DNA of 64,000 nucleotides, taken from Allorhizobium ampelinum S4. GTDB taxonomy: Bacteria > Pseudomonadota > Alphaproteobacteria > Rhizobiales > Rhizobiaceae. A program made the translations under genes and the position numbers. The notes under the pieces were generated by a model. That model worked only from the letters and a program-made list of their open reading frames with translations. It searched no databases and was not told the origin of the DNA. The stretch is taken from the NCBI RefSeq assembly GCF_000016285.1, contig NC_011989.1, positions 3,635,001 to 3,699,000 of the forward strand. Reading direction: 5' to 3'. Below are positions 34,834 through 43,739 of this stretch, piece by piece. How positions within the stretch are numbered: position 1 is the first letter of the stretch; the number at the start of each line of letters is the position of its first letter.

Positions 34834-36561
34834 CTAAAACAATGCTCCGGCAAACAACTGTTCGTCGTCTTCAAAAACCTCGGCCTGATCTACGACCATG
34901 TCAAAGCCAGCCTGCAAGGGCAGGAAACGCTGATGAATATCGCGCTCCTGCGCCATCGTGTAGATGGCGAAGATTTTCTGGCTGAGCGGCAGCGCAGCAG
35001 CGGGAATAGCCGATAGCGACGGCATATGCCCGCGGGCGCGGTCGGCGATTGCCAGGCAATCCAGCAGCAGGCCACCCAATTCGCCATCGAAATCAAGCTT
35101 GGTCACCGCCGCGCTGATCCGGCTGAACACCAGCTGACCTTCAGCCCCAAAGGCCTCAAGACCCTTTTCCATATCCGTCGCAACAACGCGGATCTTATCC
35201 AGCGCGAGGTTCAGCGGCTCATGAATATGGTTGATGTCGTCATTGTCGTCGCGGGTCAGCGACGCCGTCGCCTCTTCGACGCAGCGCATGTCCTCGACAA
35301 TAGCATCGGCTGGGGTTTCCAGCTTGGCGGCAAAGGTGCGCAATTCTCCACTGACGACATTGACGGACCGGCCGGCATCACCAAGACGGGAGCAGCGAAG
35401 ATTGGAATTCAGCGCCATATAGTGAATATCGGTCTTGATCGACCGGATCGTCTCAATGCCTTCCTGGAGCGCCTGAGCGGACTGGGTAACGGAACTGACG
35501 ACAGCATCCGATTCATGGCTGCGGTCCTGTACGCGCGCCGAAAGCGCGCAGGCATGGCTGATATCGCTTTCCATCTTGCGCAGCAGGCTGCGGTCATTGT
35601 CACCGCCCGATTGATTCAATTCGTCACGCAGCGCCAGAACGCGGGCAGCATCACTGGTAAAGCTCGACATATTGGCGGCGATCGATGTGCATTTCTGCCG
35701 GAAATCATCCAGGGATTCCTGCAATTGCGCGTGGGCAAGATGCAGGACAGCCTGACGAAGCGCCTCTTTTTCAGCCGGGTCACGCAATCCGCCAGCCGCA
35801 AAAAATTCCTCCAGATAATCCAGGCTACTCTGGATATGCTCAATGCGCTGACGGGTAATGTCACCAATTTGCAAGGCCGAGAGCACGTTGGCGATCTTGC
35901 CCTGAATGGCGCGGGTGAGCCCTTTCACATCATTGGCAATGCCAGCCATCGTCTTGTGCTGGGTTGCCAACTGGTCGGAGCTTAGGGTCAGCGAGCTGAC
36001 AATGGTGGGAATGGTGTTGCTGAAATCCGACAAGATGCCATCGGAAAACGCCCGTGCCGTGTCCAACTGGCCGCGCATACCCGCCAATTGCTCGGCAAAC
36101 CGGTCGATTTCCTCGGCACCGGACTGGATACGCTCACGGATTTCATCGGCAAAGCCCGAAAATTCGGCAAGCCCCGCCCCGGTTATCTTCACGGTGATGG
36201 CGAATGTGCGCAGGTAGCGAATGGTCTCACGCATTTCCTCGACATGGGAATAGGTCGAGGCACATTGATCGGAGATCTGGCTGAAGGAGTCCTGGCGCGC
36301 CGATGCCCGTGCGGGCAGCAAGGCGAGATCGGAAACCGTCTTGCGAAGACCCTGGACGGTATCCGTCGTCGTCTTGCCATCCAAAACGCCGGTCAACTGG
36401 TCGAGGCTATCCACCAGACTGCCGAGATTATCCATCACCGATACCAGTACGGCGCCGCCATCGAGAAAGGACTTCTCGATCCGCGAATGGGCGGAGGCAA
36501 GCTTCACCTCAAAATCGGAGTGGGAATTGCCGGTCGAATGGGCCTTGAAAACTGGTCGCAC
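34834..36561 (-). CDS. Soluble MCP-like coiled-coil protein
   Basis: 575 residues, no signal peptide or membrane span, almost all helical with long heptad-like stretches. Residues 376-414 (DIHYMALNSNLRCSRLGDAG...NVVSGELRTFA) line up in register with the conserved hairpin tip of chemoreceptor signalling domains (ALNAAVEAARAGE...VVASEVR.LA), but many tip residues that bind CheA/CheW are changed. No HAMP or ligand-binding domain. So it is chemoreceptor-derived, perhaps a cytosolic scaffold or chemotaxis-related protein, and not clearly able to signal. GTG start at 36561 has GAGG seven bases upstream. No che gene is adjacent. Function unknown. Confidence 0.7.
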   Translation of the reverse strand: MRPVFKAHSTGNSHSDFEVKLASAHSRIEKSFLDGGAVLVSVMDNLGSLVDSLDQLTGVLDGKTTTDTVQGLRKTVSDLALLPARASARQDSFSQISDQCASTYSHVEEMRETIRYLRTFAITVKITGAGLAEFSGFADEIRERIQSGAEEIDRFAEQLAGMRGQLDTARAFSDGILSDFSNTIPTIVSSLTLSSDQLATQHKTMAGIANDVKGLTRAIQGKIANVLSALQIGDITRQRIEHIQSSLDYLEEFFAAGGLRDPAEKEALRQAVLHLAHAQLQESLDDFRQKCTSIAANMSSFTSDAARVLALRDELNQSGGDNDRSLLRKMESDISHACALSARVQDRSHESDAVVSSVTQSAQALQEGIETIRSIKTDIHYMALNSNLRCSRLGDAGRSVNVVSGELRTFAAKLETPADAIVEDMRCVEEATASLTRDDNDDINHIHEPLNLALDKIRVVATDMEKGLEAFGAEGQLVFSRISAAVTKLDFDGELGGLLLDCLAIADRARGHMPSLSAIPAAALPLSQKIFAIYTMAQERDIHQRFLPLQAGFDMVVDQAEVFEDDEQLFAGALF

Positions 36562-36721
36562 GAATACACCTCACAAGAGCGATATTTCGGCACATTAGCT
36601 CCAATTCAAGAATGACAGGTAAATTCTGCAAAACATTCGTATCGAATTCGAGATAACGACAATCCTTCAAGGCAGCCTTCCAGCCGGATGCATTTTCGCA
36701 CCCGGCCAGCGACTTAAAGGC

Positions 36722-36928
36722 TTATTGTTCACCCAGTTTCATGGACGGATCATAGATCTTGCCCTCGACGGTCTTCACCACCGCCTGGCCGCAAAAGGTC
36801 TGGTTGACGGCAGGGTTGAATGTCAGGCTGGGCGAGCCGTGCAGTTCCCAGCCCTTGTTAAGGGCATCGGTCACCCGGTGACAGAAGGTGGCGTCGTCGG
36901 GACCGGTGAGAAAACGATAGACTTTCAT
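36722..36928 (-). CDS. DUF1737 domain protein
   Basis: A 68-residue protein starting MKVYRFLTGPDDATFCHRVT, the DUF1737 pattern, with NKGWELHGSPSLTF in the middle. Short soluble proteins of this family have no established role. ATG 36928 is used; an ATG at 36937 overlaps the upstream lyase stop as ATGA, so the two are translationally coupled either way. AGGA lies eight bases before 36928. Confidence 0.8.
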   Translation of the reverse strand: MKVYRFLTGPDDATFCHRVTDALNKGWELHGSPSLTFNPAVNQTFCGQAVVKTVEGKIYDPSMKLGEQ

Positions 36929-36933
36929 GGGGA

Positions 36934-37833
36934 TCATCCTTTCTGGATTGAAGATGATGGTCGTGGTTCAAGAAGAGACAGCTTGGACAGAAGATGCTCG
37001 GCTTCGGCGACATGCAGCCGCTCGATCATCCGGCCATCCAGATTGATGACATTGAGATGCGCCGCCTCCGGCGCCGCAAAAGCCGCGACAATCTCCCGCG
37101 CCTCGGCGATGTCGGATTCAGATGGCCCGAAATACCGGTTGGCCGCATCGATCTGGGCCGGGTGGATCAGCATCTTTCCATCAAAGCCCATCGAACGGCC
37201 CTGGCTGCATTCGGCTGCAAAACCGTCAAGATCGCGAAAATCATTGGAAACTGCATCGATAACCTCAAGTCCGTAAGCACGGGCAGCCAAGACCACCTGC
37301 ATCAGCCACGGAACCAGATATTGACGGCCAAGGCCCGGTGGCACCCGGGTTTCCTTGCGCAAGTCGTTCAGCCCGACCACAAGGCATTCCAGCCCCAGTG
37401 CCGCACCCGCACTGGCAAGCTCCGCCGCCGCCAGGACGGCCTTCGGTGTCTCGATCATCGCCCAGAGGGCAGGCCCCACCCCGGCTGCACTGCGAAGCCG
37501 GTGCAGGTCTTCCACCCGTTCAGCCTTGGGCAGCAACACCGCATCCGGCTTGATCGCCTCGACAAGGGCTAAATCCTCGGCAAACCAGAGAGTATCATTG
37601 CTATTGACGCGGATAATGGCTTCACGACCGTTCAAATCCGCGTGTTGCAAAAACCGCCGCAGGATGTCGCGTGCCTCGGCCTTGCTAGCATCTGCAACCG
37701 AATCCTCCAGATCGAAAATCATTCCATCGCAAGGCAGCGACAGGGATTTTTCCAATGCACGAAGGTTGATAGCGGGAACGCTGATCAACGAGCGACGAAA
37801 ACGCGGCCTGCGATTGGGCGGATTGGTCTGCAT
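36934..37833 (-). CDS. HpcH/HpaI aldolase family CoA-ester lyase (CitE/Mcl-like)
   Basis: 299 residues of the CitE/malyl-CoA lyase superfamily, Mg2+-dependent C-C bond enzymes acting on CoA thioesters such as malyl-CoA or citramalyl-CoA. SLISVPAINLRALEKS begins the barrel; GMIFDLEDSV has the metal/substrate acidic pair; IIRVNS, WAMIETPKAV (metal Glu) and GFDGKMLIHPAQI, the conserved CoA-site stretch, follow. The true substrate cannot be fixed without context: no citD/citF or glyoxylate-cycle genes are adjacent. Coupled to the DUF1737 gene downstream. Confidence 0.85.
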   Translation of the reverse strand: MQTNPPNRRPRFRRSLISVPAINLRALEKSLSLPCDGMIFDLEDSVADASKAEARDILRRFLQHADLNGREAIIRVNSNDTLWFAEDLALVEAIKPDAVLLPKAERVEDLHRLRSAAGVGPALWAMIETPKAVLAAAELASAGAALGLECLVVGLNDLRKETRVPPGLGRQYLVPWLMQVVLAARAYGLEVIDAVSNDFRDLDGFAAECSQGRSMGFDGKMLIHPAQIDAANRYFGPSESDIAEAREIVAAFAAPEAAHLNVINLDGRMIERLHVAEAEHLLSKLSLLEPRPSSSIQKG

Positions 37834-37944
37834 GGCAGTTCGCCTTTCGGTTGTTTGACATTCATTGCGACAAGGGTTGCGACCTCAATAACTCTTGTAA
37901 AGCGTCAGGAGAAGCCCCACCTTCAAACCATTGAAAGGAACACT

Positions 37945-38196
37945 ATGATGCAGAACCTTCGTGCTCTTGGATTGCTCGGCCTTGGGGTCATCGCCTTGAC
38001 TGCGGCAGCTTTATTGACTTTCTCGCTGACGCTTGTGCTCGGTGCCGTTTTGACGGGAACGCTGGCATGGCGCGCTTTGACGCTCAAGCCGAAGCCGGTT
38101 GCCGTCCACGCCCGCAAACGCCAACCAGGTCAGTCCGAAGAGCAGCAGCCAGTGCGGATTTGGAATGACGGGCGCGGCACCATCATCGATATGTAA
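37945..38196 (+). CDS. Small membrane protein of unknown function
   Basis: 83 residues. After [11 protein letters not shown] two hydrophobic helices follow ([20 protein letters not shown] and [15 protein letters not shown]) and then a polar basic tail ([18 protein letters not shown]) ending in [14 protein letters not shown]. Two-span inner membrane protein by prediction. AAGGAA sits before two adjacent ATGs (37945, 37948). It lies between the divergent lyase gene and leuD. No recognised domain. Confidence 0.65.
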   Translation: MMQNLRALGLLGLGVIALTAAALLTFSLTLVLGAVLTGTLAWRALTLKPKPVAVHARKRQPGQSEEQQPVRIWNDGRGTIIDM

Positions 38197-38324
38197 TAGG
38201 TCGCCGTATACGCGTGAGACCATGCGTCGATGAAGCAAGTGGCTCCAAGATTCTCCTTCAAATCGACAGGCTTTTCGGTTATGCGAAGAGCCAATCTCAT
38301 TCAGGTCCAGTGAAGGTAACGTCT

Positions 38325-38930
38325 ATGGAAAAGTTCACGAAGCTCACCGGGGTCGCGGCACCGCTGCCGGTCGTCAATATCGATACGGATATGATCATTC
38401 CGAAGGATTACCTGAAGACGATCAAGCGCACTGGCCTTGGAACAGGCCTGTTTGCCGAAGCCCGCTATCATCAGGATGGCTCGATCAATCAGGATTTCGT
38501 GCTCAACAAACCAGCCTATCAAAACGCCAAGATCCTGGTCGCTGGCGATAATTTTGGCTGCGGCTCCTCGCGTGAACATGCGCCTTGGGCTTTGCTGGAT
38601 TTCGGCATCCGTTGCGTGATCTCCACCAGCTTTGCCGATATTTTCTACAATAACTGTTTCAAGAACGGCATTCTGCCGATCGTCGTCAGCCAGGAAAACC
38701 TGGAAAAGCTGATGGACGACGCGCAGCGCGGCTCCAACGCTGTGGTGACCGTGGATCTGGAAACCCAGGAAATCACCGGCCCGGATGGTGGCAGCATCAG
38801 CTTCGAAATCGATGAATTCAAGCGCCATTGCATGTTGAACGGCCTCGATGACATCGGCCTCACCATGGAAAAATCCAGCGCGATTGCTTCGTTCGAGACG
38901 GCCAACGCCGCATCGCGCCCCTGGGCCTGA
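38325..38930 (+). CDS. leuD: 3-isopropylmalate dehydratase small subunit LeuD
   Basis: 201 residues; with LeuC isomerises 2-isopropylmalate to 3-isopropylmalate in leucine synthesis. Hallmarks: [20 protein letters not shown] at the N-terminus and [21 protein letters not shown] (swivel-domain substrate loop). The size is the norm for bacterial LeuD. ATG 38325 begins the family N-terminus ([14 protein letters not shown]); upstream in-frame sequence is leader. LeuC is not in the window, and leuB follows after a repeat and a terminator, so these leucine genes are clustered but separately transcribed. Confidence 0.96.
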   Translation: MEKFTKLTGVAAPLPVVNIDTDMIIPKDYLKTIKRTGLGTGLFAEARYHQDGSINQDFVLNKPAYQNAKILVAGDNFGCGSSREHAPWALLDFGIRCVISTSFADIFYNNCFKNGILPIVVSQENLEKLMDDAQRGSNAVVTVDLETQEITGPDGGSISFEIDEFKRHCMLNGLDDIGLTMEKSSAIASFETANAASRPWA

Positions 38931-38934
38931 TCCC

Positions 38935-39041
38935 TAAAGCGTGTTGCGGCTTATCAGCCTCAAGCAACACGCTTTAAGTTTTTGTTTTTACGCATGTCGT
39001 TACCGCAAAACCGCTGCACACTTTTGCGCGACATGCTCTAG
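38935..39041. repeat. Intergenic palindromic repeat, second rhizobial type
   Basis: A 107-base element of two hairpins. TAAAGCGTGTTGC (38935-38947) pairs with GCAACACGCTTTA (38964-38976), then a T-rich linker, then GCATGTCG (38992-38999) with CGACATGC (39029-39036), ending CTCTAG. Sequences of this layout (AAAGCGTG... and ...GCGCGACATGCTCTAG) recur between genes in Rhizobiaceae as I recall. It starts five bases after the leuD stop and may end that transcript. Confidence 0.7.
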
Positions 39042-39098
39042 CCCTGGTCCTTGGGCCTGATCTGAAGTAATTCGCCACAACCCGTGGCAGTCATCGCT

Positions 39099-39127
39099 AA
39101 GGCGGAACGCAGGTTCCGCCTTTTTCT
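39099..39127 (+). terminator. Rho-independent terminator between leuD and leuB
   Basis: AAGGCGGAAC (39099-39108), loop GCAG, GTTCCGCCTT (39113-39122) followed by TTTCTTT. A standard terminator. Confidence 0.9.
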
Positions 39128-39235
39128 TTGCCATGTCGCATGGCCAAACCGTACCGTTAGCAGCGCTGGCGTCCTTGAATTGCCCTTGATCGCCCGATAA
39201 AACCGCCGCACTCCTGTTTCAAACGAGGTCGGCTC

Positions 39236-40348
39236 ATGACAGTTCGCACACTCTTCCTTCTTCCTGGCGATGGCATTGGGCCTGAAGCCATGAACGAAGT
39301 TCGCAAGATCGTTTCCTATATGAATTCCGCGCTGGGTGCCGGCTTCGAGACCGATGAAGGTCTGGTCGGCGGTTGCGCCTACGACGCTCATGGGGCAGCA
39401 ATTTCCGAGGCTGACATGGCCAAGGCGATGGCAGCAGATGCCGTGCTGTTCGGTGCCGTCGGTGGCCCGAAATGGGATGCCGTCGAGTACGACGTTCGCC
39501 CGGAAGCCGGTCTTCTGCGGCTGCGCAAGGACCTCGAACTGTTCGCCAACCTGCGTCCGGCGATCTGCTATCCGGCGCTGGCTTCTGCTTCCTCGCTGAA
39601 GCCAGAGCTGGTCGAAGGCCTCGACATCCTGATCATCCGCGAACTGACCGGCGGCGTGTATTTCGGTGAGCCGAAGACCATTACCGACATCGGCAATGGC
39701 CAGAAGCGCGCCATCGACACCCAGGTCTACGACACCTATGAAATCGAGCGGATTTCTGCCGTGGCCTTCGAACTGGCCCGCACCCGCCGCAATGCGGTCT
39801 GCTCGATGGAAAAGCGCAATGTGATGAAATCAGGCGTGCTGTGGAACCAGGTGGTAACAGCGCTGCACAAGGCCAAGTTCTCCGACGTCAAGCTGGAGCA
39901 TATGCTGGCCGATGCTGGCGGCATGCAGCTGGTACGCGCGCCAAAGCAATTCGACGTCATCGTCACCGACAACCTGTTCGGCGACATGCTGTCGGACGTG
40001 GCCGCCATGCTGACGGGGTCGCTCGGCATGCTGCCTTCCGCTTCGCTTGGCGCACCGGATGCCAAGACCGGCAAGCGCAAGGCCCTGTATGAGCCCGTCC
40101 ATGGCTCAGCACCGGATATCGCTGGCCGCGGCATTGCAAACCCGATTGCAATGATCGCCTCGTTTGCCATGTGCCTTCGCTATTCCTTCGCCATGGTTGA
40201 TGAAGCCGACAAGCTGGAAAAGGCCATTGCCAACGTGCTCGACAAGGGAATTCGCACCGGCGACATCATGGCGGACGGCTGCAAGCAGGTCGGCACTGTC
40301 GAAATGGGCGATGCAATCCTCGCCGAATTCCAGTCCCTGATGAACTGA
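39236..40348 (+). CDS. leuB: 3-isopropylmalate dehydrogenase LeuB
   Basis: 370 residues; NAD+-dependent oxidative decarboxylation of 3-isopropylmalate in leucine synthesis. [14 protein letters not shown] starts the enzyme; [17 protein letters not shown] has substrate-binding Arg residues; [23 protein letters not shown] and [12 protein letters not shown] (Mg2+-binding Asp) follow, with [15 protein letters not shown] for NAD binding. Full length and intact. GAGG precedes the ATG. A hairpin follows the stop. Confidence 0.97.
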   Translation: MTVRTLFLLPGDGIGPEAMNEVRKIVSYMNSALGAGFETDEGLVGGCAYDAHGAAISEADMAKAMAADAVLFGAVGGPKWDAVEYDVRPEAGLLRLRKDLELFANLRPAICYPALASASSLKPELVEGLDILIIRELTGGVYFGEPKTITDIGNGQKRAIDTQVYDTYEIERISAVAFELARTRRNAVCSMEKRNVMKSGVLWNQVVTALHKAKFSDVKLEHMLADAGGMQLVRAPKQFDVIVTDNLFGDMLSDVAAMLTGSLGMLPSASLGAPDAKTGKRKALYEPVHGSAPDIAGRGIANPIAMIASFAMCLRYSFAMVDEADKLEKAIANVLDKGIRTGDIMADGCKQVGTVEMGDAILAEFQSLMN

Positions 40349-40368
40349 TCGACGGGATTGATAAGGAT

Positions 40369-40399
40369 TTCCAGCGCAAGACACAGGCTTGCGCTGGAA
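40369..40399 (+). terminator. Hairpin after leuB
   Basis: 12-base perfect stem TTCCAGCGCAAG / CTTGCGCTGGAA with a seven-base loop, 20 bases after the stop. No T tract, so strength is uncertain. Confidence 0.6.
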
Positions 40400-40482
40400 C
40401 AGGATTACAGTGTCACATAGTTGAAGACATCCGCCTGTATGTGCTGGTTCTCTGATAAGGGACGCAGCGCACGGGGGTCGCG

Positions 40483-41289
40483 ATGACAATTCTTGCCAGG
40501 ATCAAGAGCGGGCGGCGACGTGTGCCGGATTGCCGGACGCGCCTGTGTCTGTTGGCGGGGTCGAGTTTGGTTGTGTTGATGGCGCTGCTGTTCGATACCG
40601 CCATCGGCAATGCGGGCCGCCTGACCTGCCCGGTCTTTTACCGGATTGCCACCGTTCTGACCCGCATCGGCCAATCGGACTGGTGTCTTTTGGCGAGTTT
40701 TGTGATCGCCGTCCAGGCTGCGGCCAAATCGCGATTGGCCAATACGGTGGAGGAGCGCTTCCGGGCGCTGTTTATCGCCATGCTTGGCTGCTACGCCTTT
40801 GTGACCATCGCGGGTTCAGGTCTTGCGGCAAATCTGTTGAAACGCGCCCTCGGTCGCGCCCGGCCAGATCAATTCACCGATGCCGGCGCCTTCGACTTCC
40901 TGCCTTTTGCCAATTCAGCGCGCTTTGAAAGCTTTCCTTCCGGCCATGCCACCACCATCGGAGCGCTGATGATGATTGCCGCCCTGATCGCCCCCCGCTA
41001 CCGGCTGGGTTTTGCCATCGCCGCCCTCTGGCTCGGCATGACAAGGGTGATGGTCGGTGCGCATTACCCGAGCGACGTGGTGGCCGGCCTGGGGTTCGGG
41101 GCCTGGTTCGCCTGGATCGCAGCGCTCGGCTTTGCCCGTCGCGGACTGGTTTTCCGCCTCTCCTCCGACGGCAGTCTCGTTCTGCGGCAAAGACTGATCC
41201 AGGATAGTGGCCAACGGTATGACATGCCGCAGAGGGCCCAGACACCCCAACAGGAACCGGACCCGTCCTTGTCTGCGGCTGCGGCGTGA
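40483..41289 (+). CDS. PAP2-family membrane phosphatase
   Basis: 268 residues, about six membrane spans. The three-part acid phosphatase signature is complete: KRALGRARP, then SFPSGHATTIG, then GAHYPSDVVAG, with the catalytic His residues in the second and third motifs. Such enzymes dephosphorylate phosphatidic acid, undecaprenyl pyrophosphate or LPS-related lipids; which one is not visible. The C-terminal 35 residues are polar. GGGGG sits before the ATG. Convergent with the MHS transporter gene. Confidence 0.88.
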   Translation: MTILARIKSGRRRVPDCRTRLCLLAGSSLVVLMALLFDTAIGNAGRLTCPVFYRIATVLTRIGQSDWCLLASFVIAVQAAAKSRLANTVEERFRALFIAMLGCYAFVTIAGSGLAANLLKRALGRARPDQFTDAGAFDFLPFANSARFESFPSGHATTIGALMMIAALIAPRYRLGFAIAALWLGMTRVMVGAHYPSDVVAGLGFGAWFAWIAALGFARRGLVFRLSSDGSLVLRQRLIQDSGQRYDMPQRAQTPQQEPDPSLSAAAA

Positions 41290-41305
41290 TTTTGCAGCAA
41301 TAAGA

Positions 41306-41337
41306 AAGGCGCCCGGAAAGTGATTTCCGGGCGCCTT
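41306..41337. terminator. Bidirectional terminator hairpin (PAP2 / MHS transporter)
   Basis: 14-base perfect stem AAGGCGCCCGGAAA / TTTCCGGGCGCCTT, loop GTGA, between convergent stops. T-rich only on the minus strand side (CCTTTCTTATT). Confidence 0.8.
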
Positions 41338-41357
41338 GACGTGTGACGGGAAGAGGA

Positions 41358-43241
41358 TCAGCCGTCGATATCGTTGTTCTTGGTTTCCTTCAGGAAGATC
41401 ATGCCGATGATGAAGGACATCCCGGCGATGATGATCGGATACCAGAGGCCGTAATAGATATCGCCCTTGGCTGCGCTCATCGCGAAGGCCGTTGCTGGCA
41501 GCAGGCCGCCGAACCAGCCATTGCCGATATGATAGGGAAGCGACATGCCCGTGTAGCGAATGCGGGTCGGGAACATCTCCACCAGCATCGCGGCAATCGG
41601 CCCGTAGACCATGGTGACATAGATCACCAGCACCGTCAGCACGGCAATCAGCGGCACCCATTTGACCTGGGCAGGGTCCGCCACCATCCTGAATGCACCG
41701 CCATTGGCAACGGTATAGACCGCCATTTCAGGCGCAGCGGCAGCTGTTGCCTCTTCCGGGGTCAGCAACTTGTCGGTGACGAGCTTTGCCGTGGGCACCA
41801 TGGTCTTGGCACCAGTACGGACAGTGTCGGCACTCAGACCCAGTTCCGCATTGGCGGCGATAAAGCCATCAAGCTTGCTATCGGGGACCTGAACCGGCGC
41901 CCGAACCAGCGGATAACCATTCTGTTGCAGGGCGACATTGATCTTTTTCTGCAGGGCGGCATCCAGAGCCTTGGCGTTGGCGCCAGCCTTGACGGCGTCA
42001 TAGCTTTCGATCTGACTATCGCCAAGCTTTACCGTCGCAGCCGAGCCAGCCGGGCCGGGCACCACTTCATACGGCACCGAATTCTTGGTCAGAAGCGCCG
42101 TGGCTATATCGCAAGAGGTGGTGAATTTTGCCGTGCCGGTCGGATTGAACTGGAAGTTACAATCCTTGGGATCGGCAGTCACCGTTGCCTTCAACGTATC
42201 CTGCGCCTGTGCCAGAGCCGGATTGCCAGCCCAGGTCATCGCCTTGAACAGCGGGAAATAGGTCACCATAGCCAGAAGCAGCCCCGCCATGATGATCGGC
42301 TTGCGACCGATCTTGTCGGAAAGCCAGCCGAAGACCACGAAGAACAGCGTGCCGAACGCCAGCGCGATGGCCACCATGATATTGGCGGCCTGTGGATCGA
42401 CCTTCAGAACATTCTGCAAGAAGAACAGCGCATAAAACTGGCCGCAATACCAGACCACTGCCTGGCCTGCGACAGCACCGAACAGGGCAAGAATAGCAAT
42501 CTTGGCATTCTTCCACTGGCCGAAAGCTTCAGAAATTGGCGCTTTCGACTGGGTGCCCTCTTCCTTCATTTTCTTGAAGGCGGGCGATTCGTTCATCTGC
42601 ATGCGAATCCAGACGGAAATCCCCAGTAGAATGACCGATAAAAGGAAAGGAAGACGCCAGCCCCAGGCAGCAAAGGCTTCCTTGCCCATGGCTGTCTGGA
42701 TACCGAGAATGATCAGCAGCGACAGGAACAGGCCCAGCGTTGCCGTGGTCTGGATCCAGGACGTATAGAAACCGCGACGGCCATGCGGCGCATGTTCGGC
42801 CACATAGGTCGCAGCGCCGCCGTATTCACCGCCCAGCGCCAGGCCCTGCAACATGCGCAATATGATCAGGATAATCGGAGCAGCGATGCCGATGGTCGCT
42901 GACCCTGGTAGAATACCGACCAGAAAGGTCGAGGCGCCCATGATCAGGATGGTGACCAGAAACGTATATTTTCGCCCGACCAGATCGCCCAGCCGTCCGA
43001 ACACCAGCGCGCCGAAAGGCCGCACCAGAAAGCCGGCGGCAAACGCCAGCAGCGTGAAAATATTGCGGGTGGTTTCAGGATATTGGGAAAAGAAGGTCGC
43101 GCCGATATAAATCGCCAGCGAACCGTAGAGATAAAAATCATACCACTCGAAAACCGTGCCGAGCGAAGAGGCGAAGATGACCTTTCGCTCCTCCTTGGTC
43201 ATGCTGCGCGGCGCGGCGTGCAGGCTTGCGGCATTTGCCAT
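41358..43241 (-). CDS. MHS-family MFS transporter with large periplasmic insertion
   Basis: 627 residues, far above the usual 430-450 for the metabolite:H+ symporter group (KgtP/ProP/ShiA-like). Typical features: SSLGTVFEWYDFYLYGSLA in TM1, LVFGRLGDLVGRKYTFL (motif A), LALGGEYGGAATYVAEHAP, and VFGWLSDKIGRKPII in the second half. Residues 337-525 are an extra block of about 189 residues between TM8 and TM9, on the predicted periplasmic side. It contains two Cys (361, 377) that could form a disulfide. GGAGGAA precedes ATG 43241. Likely imports an organic acid or betaine-like solute; substrate unknown. Confidence 0.85.
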   Translation of the reverse strand: MANAASLHAAPRSMTKEERKVIFASSLGTVFEWYDFYLYGSLAIYIGATFFSQYPETTRNIFTLLAFAAGFLVRPFGALVFGRLGDLVGRKYTFLVTILIMGASTFLVGILPGSATIGIAAPIILIILRMLQGLALGGEYGGAATYVAEHAPHGRRGFYTSWIQTTATLGLFLSLLIILGIQTAMGKEAFAAWGWRLPFLLSVILLGISVWIRMQMNESPAFKKMKEEGTQSKAPISEAFGQWKNAKIAILALFGAVAGQAVVWYCGQFYALFFLQNVLKVDPQAANIMVAIALAFGTLFFVVFGWLSDKIGRKPIIMAGLLLAMVTYFPLFKAMTWAGNPALAQAQDTLKATVTADPKDCNFQFNPTGTAKFTTSCDIATALLTKNSVPYEVVPGPAGSAATVKLGDSQIESYDAVKAGANAKALDAALQKKINVALQQNGYPLVRAPVQVPDSKLDGFIAANAELGLSADTVRTGAKTMVPTAKLVTDKLLTPEEATAAAAPEMAVYTVANGGAFRMVADPAQVKWVPLIAVLTVLVIYVTMVYGPIAAMLVEMFPTRIRYTGMSLPYHIGNGWFGGLLPATAFAMSAAKGDIYYGLWYPIIIAGMSFIIGMIFLKETKNNDIDG

Positions 43242-43739
43242 TGCTGTTCCTCCAGAACGAGTTCTCCGATGACCGCGCACCTTCCTCCAAGGCTCAATTC
43301 GCGGCTCCGAATTACCAACAGACTGACAGAATTCAGGGAAAATCGAGAGGCATGCTTTGGGCTTATGACTTTCGTCTAATGTTATAGCCGGTTCGTCGGC
43401 ATGCAAATGGACAATCCGTTCCGGAATTTGCACGCATGTGACCCCTATTTACAGCGTGAATTTCTTGACACCGGCACAAAACCCGGTAAAGGCAAGGACG
43501 AAAGGATCATGGAATGCGCGCACTCGGCTTTTACAGTGCTGATCATCTGGAACCGGCAGGATCTGCCCGGGCGATGATGGCGTTTGCCATGTCCTCAACC
43601 ACCAAGGCCAAAACGACGACCAAAACCGTCTGACGTCTCTGGCCTCCGCTCTCTCCCCGGCACGGCCGGGGACAAGGAAGACGCGGTCACGCGCCTTCCC
43701 CCTCAAAAAACCGAGGAGAGACAGAAAGAGAGCAGGAAA
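43242..43739. other. Divergent intergenic region MHS transporter / asd
   Basis: 498 bases holding promoters of both genes. A CCCCGGC/GCCGGGG hairpin (43655-43671) lies about 70 bases before the asd ATG. Frames in this stretch show no family features. No riboswitch structure was recognised. Confidence 0.45.

Larger units (their letters stand above)
38931..39235. other. Intergenic leuD-leuB
   Basis: 305 bases: a palindromic repeat (38935-39041), a terminator (39099-39127), and the leuB promoter/leader. GAGG is seven bases before the leuB ATG. No gene or leader peptide rich in Leu codons was found. Confidence 0.5.

Noticed and set aside
38931..39235. Leucine attenuator before leuB
   Set aside because: No short leader peptide rich in Leu codons could be found; the structures present are a dispersed repeat and an ordinary terminator.
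40349..40482. Possible regulatory RNA after leuB
   Set aside because: The only structure is a simple 12-base hairpin, better read as a transcript-end hairpin.
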